This document shows positions 14,601-26,354 of a stretch of 64,000 bases of DNA, piece by piece. The position numbers and the translations under genes were made by a program. How positions within the stretch are numbered: position 1 is the stretch's first letter; every line of letters starts with the position of its first letter. The notes below the pieces were generated by a model that worked only from the letters and a program-made list of their open reading frames with translations, searched no databases and was not told the DNA's origin. The DNA is from Trichoplax sp. H2 (taxonomy: Eukaryota; Placozoa; Uniplacotomia; Trichoplacea): the NCBI GenBank assembly GCA_003344405.1, contig NOWV01000014.1:682001-746000 (forward strand), written 5' to 3'.

Positions 14601-17600
14601 GAAAGCGCAAATATCAATTTACTTTCGTCTTTTAATAGATTTGATACTACGTGTCTATTAGAAATTTTGTTAGATTCTTCTTATTTTGACACATATTAGA
14701 CAAATAGAAGAAATCGATTAAAAATTTAAATTGAAACAATGAGCCCTTTTAAAAATCTCACGATACCTAGAATTAGATAATTTCAGTCAAATAATAATCT
14801 ACTGCAGCGGAACTTGTAACTTTAAGTTACTTCAGTATGAGTATTGCAGTAATTAATAGTTACAATATCAAATGACAATTTTCGATTGAAATCATGGACT
14901 ATTAGGGGAATTTCCTACCAAACTAAGGATTAGATGTTGATACGTATATCAAATAGCAATCCAATTTATTGGAATTTTAAACTTCAAATTAGTCTAGTTG
15001 GAGTAGCTACAGTATTGATTGTCTTCTATGTAAATCATAAAACTTCCGGTTACATTGAAGCTAAGTCATGAAAGGCCCTTTTCCTCTTTAGAATTGAATG
15101 TTTATTGATCAACTGAAATCTGAATATCGGAATTGTATTACTTACTGTATATAATGTACGTGTAGCACCGCGTAAATTTCAAGATTCCTTCAGTATTAAG
15201 TTAATTAGCTGAGTAATACCTTAGTTATAAGTCCTAAGTAGTATAGGAAGTAGTAATAATTTGTATGATGATTCTACAGTCCTAAGTATTAGGATAATTA
15301 TCCGCTTTATCTTAGCCGGACGTCGTTTCTGGGTTCGACAAATTTTCAAGTAAGAAATTACTATATAAAGAGTAGAGACTGTTAGATATATGATTTGTAT
15401 AGAACTGTGATTGATTGAAAATTGGCTAAGTCCGATTATCCGGTTTATCTTAGTCACTTTCGACTGTTCTTACGAGGAAGGAGAAGTGATTTATGACGAA
15501 TCTGCCAGAACGTGATTTGCATAGCGGTTTAATAAACCTTTTAAATTTGAATCCTATATCTGTGTCGGCTATTCTTATTGTGAGATAAGATTGTGCTTTG
15601 CTAACTCTAGCAAATTGATCAAATATAAGTGAAGTGAAGTAAGAGAGATCTTACAGTAAGCTAGAAGAAGAATTATTGCAAGCGCAGTTGCTCCTATATT
15701 ACGTATGGCAGTCTTCGGTTAAAGTCCAAAGGCTAGTCATTAAATCTTTTATAATATTTATAATTAAATCTTAGTTAGTCTAGTAATAGTCCAAAGGCTG
15801 GTCTTTAAATCTTTTATATTAGCGTAATAGATTTAAACTCGCACCGATAGCTATCCATAAGATGTAGTATGCAATAAAAACTAAAAAAATATTGACATTA
15901 CTGCTAATACTTTTTTATCTTTCTGATCCTGCCAAATAATCATGTTCAATAGCATCGCAATGCTAATCAGCTCTTCTTATTGATAGATTAGTCTAGATTG
16001 CTATTTGTTAATGATAGCCACGATTGCGATTTAAATCTAGCTGTATTCTACTACTGCATAAGGTAATGTAGACTGCGAATAAAAATTCCAAGATTAATGG
16101 AATTGCTTTAAAATCATTCTACCCTCGTAGTGAATGCAAAGCCAGAAAAATTGAATGACATTCCTCAAAATTAAATGTTTATCTGTGGACATCAATTAGA
16201 TTGATATTACCTTGCAATTATACGCCTCTAGAATGAGGAAACTGAGGGTTTACAGAAAAGGATGTCATTAATTACCGTACTGTATAATAAAAGATCTGAC
16301 CTCAAAACAGCAATATTTTATCATTATCGAAACTATCACCATTTTCAGCATTGAACTGTAGGATAGAGAGCTAGAAAATGGAGGGAAAATGATAGCTTAA
16401 GTATAAATTTTAGTTATTTTATCTCGTTTACAGCTATGAATTCATTTCTCACTTATTACTGACCATAAATTATTCAGTTATATCAATATAAAACATTTTA
16501 AACGTTGCACTAATGTTTGTGAAATTATCCTGCCAAAGGCAAAGCATTTCCACTAACAGATTTTATGACAACCATGGATATCAAAGAAAATTGCATATAT
16601 AGCATTATATTTTGTCCTAACGTTTTAACTCAATCTCAGATAAGCTCATTCTCTATCCGTTCAAAATTGTCATTTTATTATTGATACCGGCTGCAAGAAG
16701 GCATAATTCCCTTAATAATTCCAATTTCAGTCAAAGAAGTAGATTGAAGCCCAGAAATACAAGCACACCATCGGTTGTTTTAACCGTATTTTTACACCTT
16801 CATTAGGTGGAATGATTCAAGTAGGATCAAAGTGTAATGGTGCCGATTTCAATAGAATTCTTTCCTAAGTTCTTCTATTGTACTTTATATCAGTTTTATT
16901 CTGAACTGTCTTCTATTTGAGAAAAGATAAGCCATTTTGAAATGATTGAAAATCCTTGCTCTTAAAGTCTATTCATCGCCAACGAGACAGATGTTTGTTG
17001 TTTTGAAGTTGATTGAATCAATAAATGAGATATTGTCCGAGGAAAAGTATACCTTACGGATCTATTTATAGTGGTTTTCCTTTCTAATAATTGTCCTTTT
17101 AGAAGTTTTTTTTAAAATAACTGATAATATCATTTACCAAAGTATAGTATTATACGCATAATTAGTCTACATTACGTGTAAATTATAACGCTATCTATAA
17201 CACAAAGAAAAATATTGCTTATATCCCATCATAATGCTAGAAGAAGAATCAAACATTTGAGTATTCAACCAGTACGAGAACGAACTCGACAGAAATTAAA
17301 CTTTCCCTCTCCTGTAATATCTTAAATTTAAGTCAATTTAAATTGAGATTAAAAAAAGGATATTGAGCAACATAAGCGAGCTATTCTGCAATAGCTGATT
17401 CTAACGGCTTTTTGTAGTGAAGATGGGTTCTATGTTCGATAGTGGTGTATTCATTATCCACTTGATTGATAATGATTTGAAAATATTAAGAAAATCTCTA
17501 GCCCAATAGAGGTGTCTATGTTAGGAGCGGTAAATCGCACCTTCTTGAAATTGGCAAGCATAGTCTAATAAACCTTAACATAAGCTCTACTGCAACTTAC

Positions 17601-18871
17601 ACACAAGCATCTTTTCTCGACTTATTACCATGGTGTCAAAAATTAAATTACAAAGGACATCAATATAAGTGATAGAGTTTAAATTAAATGTGATATGGTA
17701 CACATAGGTACTTTATCTTTGTCTTGTGTTGCACTAATTACTCAGAGTTTTTCTCATATTTTAGATTAGCAAGGAAAATAAAACTGTTGAAGAGGAAAGC
17801 ATCGCTATATAAATTTCCTCTCTTATTATATTAATCAATTGAAGCCATCCGAGAAATCAATAAATAAAAAGTATAGTAGAACGATAACCATTGAATATCA
17901 AGGCAAGAAAAAACAAAAATAAAAATTATTAATGCAAGACTTACCTGTACGGGGACGAAGGATAAGATAAAGAATAAGGATACTAATCGTAGATGTTTTG
18001 CGTATTTATATTCATTATAAGATAGATTAAAATAACGTGATGCTGAACGTGTTAGACCAGTAGTTGTTGTTGCTGCAGTTAAAGTACTAACAGCAGCTGT
18101 CCTTAAACCCATTTCAATCGATGGAGAGATTTTATTATTAGACTTCTTATGAAAGTAACGCATGACAACAGTATTACTAGTGACTGTGACTGCAACGGCA
18201 AACAATGTTTCAACTAAATAAAATATTACTAAAATAGTTATAGGCCATGATGGGTTAGACCAATTAATTTGGCAGCTTGCATATTTAGGGCAGGTAATAA
18301 CCACATCGCCAGTAATTATCGGAAGAACTGCAATAGCTACACAATAAGTGGATAAAATAGCTAAACTTCGTATAATTTTACCTATAGTGAAATGATTACG
18401 ATAATAGACAGGAAATGCGACTGCTAAACAACGTTCTAACGCAGCCATCGTGGTGATAAACATCGACAAGCGAAAGAATAGCAATGATGTAAAGGTAACC
18501 CAGTAACAGATACCAATTCGAATCCATTCACTATGCCATAAAAAATCAAAAATGACAAAAAGAAAGACTGAAATAGGGGTTAATAAATCAGTAATAGCTA
18601 ATAATGCCAAAACGATATCGGGTGCTTTACGATTTTTCATCATAGATATTACAATTAATGTGATACAATTGGATATAATAATAAAAATAGAAACGATAGC
18701 GATAGCGATAGCTTGAGCGATAATGTACCAAGGATAATTATCGCTCCGATGATCTCCATCGGTTGATGTCGTGTTATTGCAGTTGATTAGAATCATGTCC
18801 AGAAAGGAAAGGTTAACCTTGAGTTGATCAATAATAAACTGAAGGTTGAAAACAAAGTATAATACAGTCAA
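11638..18871 (-). CDS. Rhodopsin-like GPCR, prostanoid-receptor-like, split by a 6-kb intron
   Basis: Class A seven-helix receptor. Exon 1 is 18871-17945 (309 codons) and exon 2 is 11895-11638 (85 codons plus stop); the joined protein is 394 aa, a normal GPCR length. Exon 1 holds an N-terminus with NNTT glycosylation sites, TM1 (about residues 47-78), TM2 with LAITDLL, TM3 starting at Cys122 and ending in ERC (146-148) followed by LAVAFPVYY, a Cys-bearing second extracellular loop (Cys194, Cys200), TM5, a long Ser/Thr-rich third inner loop, and the first half of TM6 (LFFILSFVPVQ). The donor CAG|GTAAGT is phase 0. Exon 2 starts in phase 0 after TACTAG with the rest of TM6, then TM7 with NPFMY and a basic tail. 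ERC in place of DRY is characteristic of prostanoid receptors, though NPxxY here differs from their DPWxY. Met26 (18796) is an alternative start. The exon pairing is inferred; ligand unknown. Confidence 0.75.
11896..17944. other. 6.05-kb gene-free interval (putative GPCR intron)
   Basis: No convincing gene on either strand. It holds a 78-codon minus-strand frame (15221-15457) and an 82-codon one (12155-12403), neither recognisable. Small local duplications are present: ATTATCCGCTTTATCTTAG near 15297 recurs near 15435, and AGTCCAAAGGCT(A/G)GTC(A/T)TTAAATC near 15723 recurs near 15789. Everything else is AT-rich unique sequence. It is far longer than the other introns in the window (mostly 50-630 bp, one of 1.1 kb). 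Confidence 0.6.
15723..15818. repeat. Two-copy direct repeat, ~30 bp, 66 bp apart
   Basis: AGTCCAAAGGCTAGTCATTAAATCTTTTATA at 15723 and AGTCCAAAGGCTGGTCTTTAAATCTTTTATA at 15789 differ at two positions. It looks like a local segmental duplication. Confidence 0.75.
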
Positions 18872-19170
18872 TTGGCATGGATTAGTAGATTATTATAAGA
18901 TATTTTATTGATGATGTTATAGGCTAAGTAAGAGCTTACGTTGTTGGTTTTGATCAAAAGTGATTAATTATCGACAAGAATAATGAATGGACTTGGCAGT
19001 AAATATTCAACAACAGATAATTTTCACTACAATATATTGATATTCAACAATTTTAGTACGATTGTGATGGCCGCGATGATATAATAGAAATTCCAGAAGA
19101 GAAAAAGGTCTATACGACGTATTGGATGGATATAATTAATGCTGTTAAACTTGTCGATTTACCAGCACTA
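18872..19170. other. 5' flank of the GPCR
   Basis: AT-rich. A plus-strand open stretch (about 19060-19255) and fragments on the minus strand overlap. The left part would be the GPCR promoter. No clear signal was found, and no GTAC cluster. Confidence 0.4.
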
Positions 19171-22100
19171 CTTGTCACGGTTAGAATAGTTAGGTTGAAA
19201 AAGGTTGTTCGTAAGATGAGCGACTATCAAGCTCTTATTAGTCGACCTTTCTGCTAAAGGATCCTTATTGATGATACAACATTGTAATAGTTGCAAAGGT
19301 GGACGAATGAGTTTAATATTATTCCTGATTTTATCTATTTGATCTAAGTCTTTAATAATTGAAAAGAAAGTTCTTTAGCAAGAATAAATCGGCCACGTAA
19401 GGTATAATGAACTTTTCGATTTGTTAGGATTACTTGTAATTTTGGTACAGGCATAAGTAACGATAAAATCTATCCAGGGGTTTCCAAAACTTGTCCTTTA
19501 TCTTTCGTCAATAAGTTCTTAAGTTGGTACGTTTTACTAATACTTTACTATAAACTTTGTAACATAAAATTGTCTTTAAAATTGATTGTTGATCCCAAAG
19601 ATGAAACATTGATTAGAGATTACAATTAATTTGGAGTAGCTAATATTGTAATTCCCAGCGTTGACAAGGAATGAATCGCCAACTAATTTTTCATCATGAC
19701 TATTTTCTTGGATTAAATTTAAAGTCGAGCTAAATTCAATAATGGCAATAATGACTATCCGATATTGAAAAGCAATAAAATAACTTTGTTAATGGACTTG
19801 CTAGGAGACTTGTTTAAAGTCAAATTAATATTGTACAGTAATTAATTCTCAATGTAGTCATGGATAATAGTATAGCTGATGATAAATAAAATATGCTTGT
19901 TGATGAAATATTAAATAGATAAGTAAGGATGATTAAATCGACACAAAAGAGACAATTAGTGCTTAGACTGCCAAGAGTATAATGATGGATTTTTTTTTGA
20001 CTTGTTGGTAGAAATTAATTGGGTGAAGAGATTGATGAATTACTTTTCTTGTCTATTTTAATTGATTATTAATATTGCCGTATTGAATGTTTAATCTAAA
20101 TCCAATGTTAATCAAATCAACTGTGTGATGATTGCTTTCTTGACTACCAACACCAATAGGATAAAATATACATAGAAATCATTATAAAAATTAAAAAAAA
20201 ACAACAGTAAAGACGAACTGAATTTGGCTCTTGCCGTTTGTTTCCTTTTCGCTTTTTCTGTCAGTGATCTATATGAGGCTTGGTATTGATGTTATTTTCG
20301 TCAAAGAGATATTTACTAAAAGTAGTGAGATAGCTTCAATTCTTTTACTGTAAATCAATGCACAACTTTGTACTAAAATGCAACCGGTAATGGCTCTAGT
20401 AACTGAGCAATAAATTTCTATTATGTTGAAAATAGATCACCGTTCTCAATGAGTTGATAATTAAAATTTTGATTTTCAACAAGACTAGTATCCAAATAAT
20501 ATCTAAAACAATCCAATTCCAGTTGAGAATAACTTACATGATATTTTGGACTACTAATTAAGATTTAAAGTTGACTTGTCGATAAAATTAACGTCCAAAA
20601 ATAACTTTCTCAGGCCGTATTAATAATTCGGCCGCGAAATACAGAGATTAACCCAAATAAGATACCGGCTCTAGATCCTAATAGAAGCAATCTATCGCGT
20701 AATTGCTTCTTTCGGAGTGAAAGTATCTTTACCTAAACTAGAATAATCGTCTGCAATCGGCATTTTACTTGGATTAGTGTATGAAGATATCTATACTAAC
20801 TCTGGTATTACTTGAAAGTCAAAATGAAATGAAATCCTTTCAAGTAGAGAAGAGTAAATTCAAACTAGCTTAATATAATTGACTTCCTTCTATATGTTAC
20901 TAATCTACTCATATTATTATAGAGGACTTCGTTTGCTTTATAATTGAGTAGATATCAATTCCTGATCCGAAACCTACCGATTGGGTTTCAACCAATTTTC
21001 AACACCAAAGCTGTCCGACAATGAAGAATTGACCGGAAGTTAAAATTATCTATTCTAGTACATCAGTAAGGCAGAATTGTAGATGGTACCTAGATAAATT
21101 GTTATATCTACACACTACTGCAATTATTATCGTGATATTATATCATAAATTTCAAGTAATTAAAATGAAAAGAAAAAATATAAACATACGAGTAAGCGTA
21201 CAAATGAATTAAAACGCCTAACAGGGAGGGGGAGAAATAAGCTAACATCTACACCTTTCCATTCAATTACTGATATGAAGGGTTTAGTATCAGTTGATCG
21301 TCAAATTTGAATATTATGCTTTTCTTTTTTTATCTTTTATTGTATGATACCTATCTACACTGTATAGCATGATCGCAATGGAAACTTTTTAGACCCGGAT
21401 TTCACCTTTGATCATTGTCATTTATTCATTCTGCTCAATGTCAATAATAGACCCTGCATAGCCCATATCCTGGTTTGATTGATTCAAAATACTCCATAGC
21501 TAGACCCGATTATTTTTTCTTTCAATAATAATTACGACAATCCATAAATCAACAATTTTTGTCTGAAAGGCAGAATTGAAATGCTTTTATATCCGAGTTG
21601 GATGCTATTGGATTTAAAATTAAATAAAAGTCGGTCTGATGTTATGTCCGCTTATTGTTATTGCTGATTTTCTATGTTTAATTCCAGTTGCTAATATCAA
21701 TCTTTATATCTATTTATAATTTATTCTATATTTACGTTAAGAGTAGAAAATCCTTTAATCGATCCAAAACAATAAATATCTCCATTCTCATTTTGCTACT
21801 GTAATTTGGTTGAAGACAATCAATCTTGATGGAGGAAATACTCGCTTCTCTAGTATCATCTATTAGCATCAGAATGAAAGTACAGCAAGTCTATATAAAA
21901 TGATAATAACACTTTCGAGTTATTTATCAGCTAATTTTAATTCAATATTATCACTACAAATATCATAATCATCCTCCTTTTCCTCTTAAGTTGAATAGAA
22001 ATGACTAAATATTGATCAAATGTCGGTATTACCAATGATTTCTTGACCGCCGGTTGTCTAGTATTGCAATCCATTGTCGCATTTTCATCGGTAAATTGCT

Positions 22101-24648
22101 AACTGTTCATAATAAGTCTGATGGACTGTTATTCTAACCGATAGAATTATTGATCGGAAATGATTATCGCTAGTAAGCATCGAAAATGGCATAAAGAAAG
22201 AGTATAGCTTAGATATACAGCATCCATATACGAAATTTTATTTATCTGATTGTATCTCATTAGGTTAAATTCTAATTTATAGCTAGAATCATGACATTGG
22301 GAATACGTATATCTGAGTGAAAGAAGAAAAGTCACCTATTGACAAATAGTTTTTCGCAAATAAAATAGCATTAAAATAGTAATAACATATTGCGTAGTAT
22401 AATTCTAAATACGGTAACTTGCGGACGAAAAGGGTTTGCAGTCTAGGTATATTTGTAATTTAGATATTTCTCCAGAGTGATATACGAAATTGAAAAACAA
22501 GACGGTGGCAAGGACGAAAATTTCACCGCAATGAATCTAATATTATTTATATACTCTCATCCAAGCTCTGTAATGATCTCTAACTATCCCAAATGTAAAT
22601 ATCAATCCGAATGGATAGGTAAGCAATCGTATTCATAACTACTTCTCTCTCATTTTGTAAATCGAAGTGAAGTTTTCTCACTTAGCCGTAAGTTCTTCTA
22701 CGAAATTAAGGTGGAAATTTATGAAACTGACCTTGCATGAAAAATATTAGACAGAATCGAAATATTGGCTTGATTTTGAAGTAGAAGAGCAAGTAAATAA
22801 GTCAACAAACATTATAGACAACAATAATACAGCAACTAAAAATAGAAAAGTTTTTGAAGAAAGATAATATCATTTTAAGATTTAAGTACAGTATCGCAGA
22901 TACTATGCTACTTCTGTTAATGATAACCTAGTCTAAAAGGTCGCTCTTTACTGTTGCGTAACAAAGCAAGATCCGAAAAGAAAATACTCTATATTTAATT
23001 CCCTATTGATAAGGTAGAATTGCGTTATTATTTTATCATTTAACAGCTTTCAATGTCAAATATGAAGGAAAAAATTAGTTCAAGATAATGGAAAATTTAT
23101 GCTCAATTTGATGTAGGAAATAATATCAGGTATACTTTCATCACCTGTTTTAAATTTATCTTTTTAAATTAATTAATTATTGACATGCCGTAAGGAAAAT
23201 GTTGCAGCTGTACTCCTTCTAATCATAATAATTTGGCCCATTTGATGCAGTCAGCTGTTGGATAACAATATATCCCTTGATATGACTAGCCTATAAGGCC
23301 AATGATTAATTTGAATTAAACGGATGTTGATCACCATTAGTGTCCATATACCGATTGAAATGGATTTAAAAAGGCATAGTGAGAAATTCTAACGCATTAA
23401 TAATTATAATTAGGCCAAGTTAGATCAGAGTAAGTTTGTCGACAGTCAAGATGGTAATAAGCATATTTCAAATCACTTGGGCACTATATGACTGTATAAA
23501 ATTGATTAACTCAACAGTGATCTTGTAGGAACCGATACATAGACTTAATTACTTCGATAATTACAATAAGCATTCTATGATTGATTGATAATATGTTTCT
23601 ATGTTACGATAACGTTTTGTTATAGGAAAAAAGTTTGAATAACAGATAGAACGAGAGTAAAATTTATATTCAAAATGGAAATTCTAGGTCGAAATAGTTA
23701 CTTGAATTAAGAGTCTAATATTTAATGAGTTAGTACATTTATCAGGGAATTTTGTATCTTCATTGTAGATAGATCTAATAATTAGTTTAATTGGAGATGA
23801 AACCAAAGTCATTAATTATTTGATCGCAAGATTTTAAGCACAGTACTAATATTGTGGGTTGAAGTTTATAATTTCAAATGAGATTATGATTGTAGTAAAC
23901 TTATCCGTTAATTCTTCGATTTCAACAGAATTTTTTTAGAATTGAGCGTACAACGATAGATGAAGATGGTATATATATATACGCATATATAATCTGTATC
24001 AGAAGTTGAAATATTGACAAGCCAATCGTAAAATTTAAGCATGGCACTGTAAACTTAAGTAGAAGAATACTGATTAAAGCAGTGGTTAAAGTAAAAATTG
24101 AATGAGTAATTGATTGATTAATCGGTTGCTATGTAATATGCAAAGTTCATTAATTATGAAAGAGGGGTATTTTCTGTCTAGTACTCTTGATATAATTGTC
24201 TTATGTATGCTATTCCTGTTTCGATTGAATTAATTATTCAGAATTAGTTTAATTGAAATAGAAGATGTAAATTGGAGATAATAATATGGCTTCAGCATTG
24301 TATCAGATGTAATGAGGGCATTAATTACCGGGATATTTTAAAGATAAAAATAAAGTGTGGTTGCAGACTAATATACGAGTTACAGTATAGGAGTAGATAC
24401 TATAATTGTTTTATAATTCGATGGAGTTAACTATAAAGTTTAATAACTTTTGAAAAAAAAATGGCCTAACTCAATGCCATACTTGTATGTTATGAATGGC
24501 TAAGATTTTGATACCACTTGTGCTAATGCAAGCCAATAATCAATATACCGGATGGATAATTACTATAGTCTAAATAGAGGTTCTTATTTCAATAGGTATC
24601 GCCAACGTTTTCAGTTGAATGGAATACAAGCCATGGAATGATTTCATC
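19171..24648 (-). pseudogene. Long decayed coding sequence, family not recognised
   Basis: A minus-strand series of open stretches with clear protein-like composition, broken by stops and frame changes. Examples: 24648-24493 (DEIIPWLVFHSTENVGDTY, then stop TGA, then NLYLDYSNYPSGILIIGL), 21792-21721 (NENGDIYCFGSIKGFSTL), 21651-21535 (39 open codons, ADITSDRLLFNFKSN), 21050-20909 (one internal TGA; SVGFGSGIDIYSIIKQ), 20714-20610 (LLLLGSRAGILFGLISVF), 20160-20056 (35 open codons), 19770-19579 (64 open codons), 19469-19347 (41 codons) and 19374-19171 (68 codons, overlapping the previous one in another frame). The same strand is used over 5.5 kb, and frames change mid-domain without splice sites, so this is a degenerate, mostly intronless copy of a large gene. 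Three intact short minus-strand frames at 24957-25148, 25206-25394 and 25455-25670 may be its 5' part. I cannot name the family with confidence. Confidence 0.6.
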
Positions 24649-25148
24649 CTAGTCCCCAATGAAATAAAATGATCAAATTAATATTTTAATTGATTCAATG
24701 GACAGCTATTGTATTTAGCTGACATTATTGGTTGTAGTGAGCAAGTAACTGATTGAATTAGTATCATACAAATCATTGTAACTTTTTATACGGATAAAAT
24801 GTGTACTAAAGCCGGTTTGTAGTGTCACTAATATAGTATCTGAGTTCTTGACAGAATTGAGTATTGTAAGTTGATATGGGAAGATCGCGATGGAATGATG
24901 ACTAATTCAAAATGAATGAACCTGTAACTATGTTTTAATACAGGAATGAACAATATTCACTTGATCGTGATTTGATATTGACCATGGCTGATGGAAATAC
25001 TGTAGCGATAGTCAATTGTTGGAATTTTGTCCAGAAGCGATCTTTTTGGTGTCGCTACAAGTTTCAATGTGTCGACATTGTAGTTGAATATTGAACTTTG
25101 TCGGCCGATCATTTTGCTGGTCATTTTAACTGGAGTATACTGCTCCAA

Positions 25149-26354
25149 AGTATCCTCTTAAGTAGCTATTGAGCTACCGAGTACTCTATATATTGAATAG
25201 TCCATTTATTGCGAGTTATTCACTACTGTACGTGCTATGATTGATTGCGTTATGCTATCGGAATGAATTGAAAAAGAGGCTAAAAAGTAAGCTAAAAGAG
25301 AACTGCTGCAGTGTTGGAATTGGTAGGCGTCTTGTCTGTACGTACGTAGCTTGGCCTTGGTCAATAAATTGTGTCCAATACTTGCTAATGACACTATTTT
25401 AGTTATGCAGGCAGTCGATTCTAAATTGACTGATTCTTTCTAAATGAAGTGATACTACATTGTATTCCATTGCCTGTTGCTAAGCTTTGCTTGGAAGCAG
25501 TCACTTTCGAATATCCATGTTATTCCAATGAATACGAGTGATTGAGAAAACAGATCGGAAAGATTGATGCTGAGTAAAATATTGAGCGACATTTTCAGCC
25601 TTCTCTGGTGTGGAAAGTCCGTCCATCCGAGGGAATATCCATCCTTCCTAGGTGTCCATGTTTTTGGCAAGGCTTCTCCCGTCTGTACCCTACAGGCTAC
25701 AGTACTGTACCAGGATAGTTTTCATCCGGGCCGAATACTGTAAGGCAAGCGGGCTGGCCTTCCCCGTGATGACGGATCGGGCCAGACTGTCCATGATCGA
25801 CACACGTGATCGAATGAATGTGATTTGAGATCAGGTCAGCACACATTAGCCAATCAAAGTGCAGTATTGACAGTTGGAACGTAATTGATTGTGCTATACT
25901 GTTACTGTCTAGGGGACACAGAGAATCTTGCGATAGTAGGGTATGCTATCAACGGTGAGTTTGAGTACGTGACGTAGTGTACACATACAGTACTGTACGT
26001 GACCGAGCCAAGGCAGCGTGAACTTGTCATACTGACGCAGACTCATACTGTACTGCAGCAGTGTCGCCTGAACTAGACCTGAGTATACTCAGTGAGTCAG
26101 TGTACAGTCGAAGTCGCCGCAGGTCGAATCAAAGGTCACGTCATACCGGCGTACAGTGATTGAGTACAATCCATTGTCGTTGTACTGTACACTGTACACT
26201 GTACAGGACAGGGTGACACTATGATGACAGTCTACGGTCTGGACCGGTACCGTCCCAACTTCAAGTTCAAATACGCATGACCCAACCCGTAGTACACCAG
26301 ACAAGAAGCTTGTGAAAGGAAGCGTCTTCAACTCGTCGCTAAGGTGGTGCCAAG
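25149..26354. promoter_or_regulatory. MSMO1 upstream region with GTAC clusters and CCAAT box
   Basis: GC-richer than average. It carries GTAC dyad words: CTACAGTACTGTACC at 25698-25712, ATACAGTACTGTACG near 25986-26000, and TGTACTGTACACTGTACACTGTACAG near 26181-26205. It also has the exact CCAAT word CACATTAGCCAATC at 25842-25855, in the last 1.2 kb before the MSMO1 ATG. Minus-strand frames at 25206-25394, 25455-25670 and 26089-26331 cover the same bases and show no domain. The core promoter was not located. Confidence 0.5.
25842..25855. promoter_or_regulatory. CCAAT-box element CACATTAGCCAATC
   Basis: An exact second copy of the 14-bp word at 8041, here about 500 bp upstream of the MSMO1 start codon. 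CCAAT is the NF-Y core, and NF-Y acts on sterol-pathway promoters in vertebrates. The link here is inference. Confidence 0.45.
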
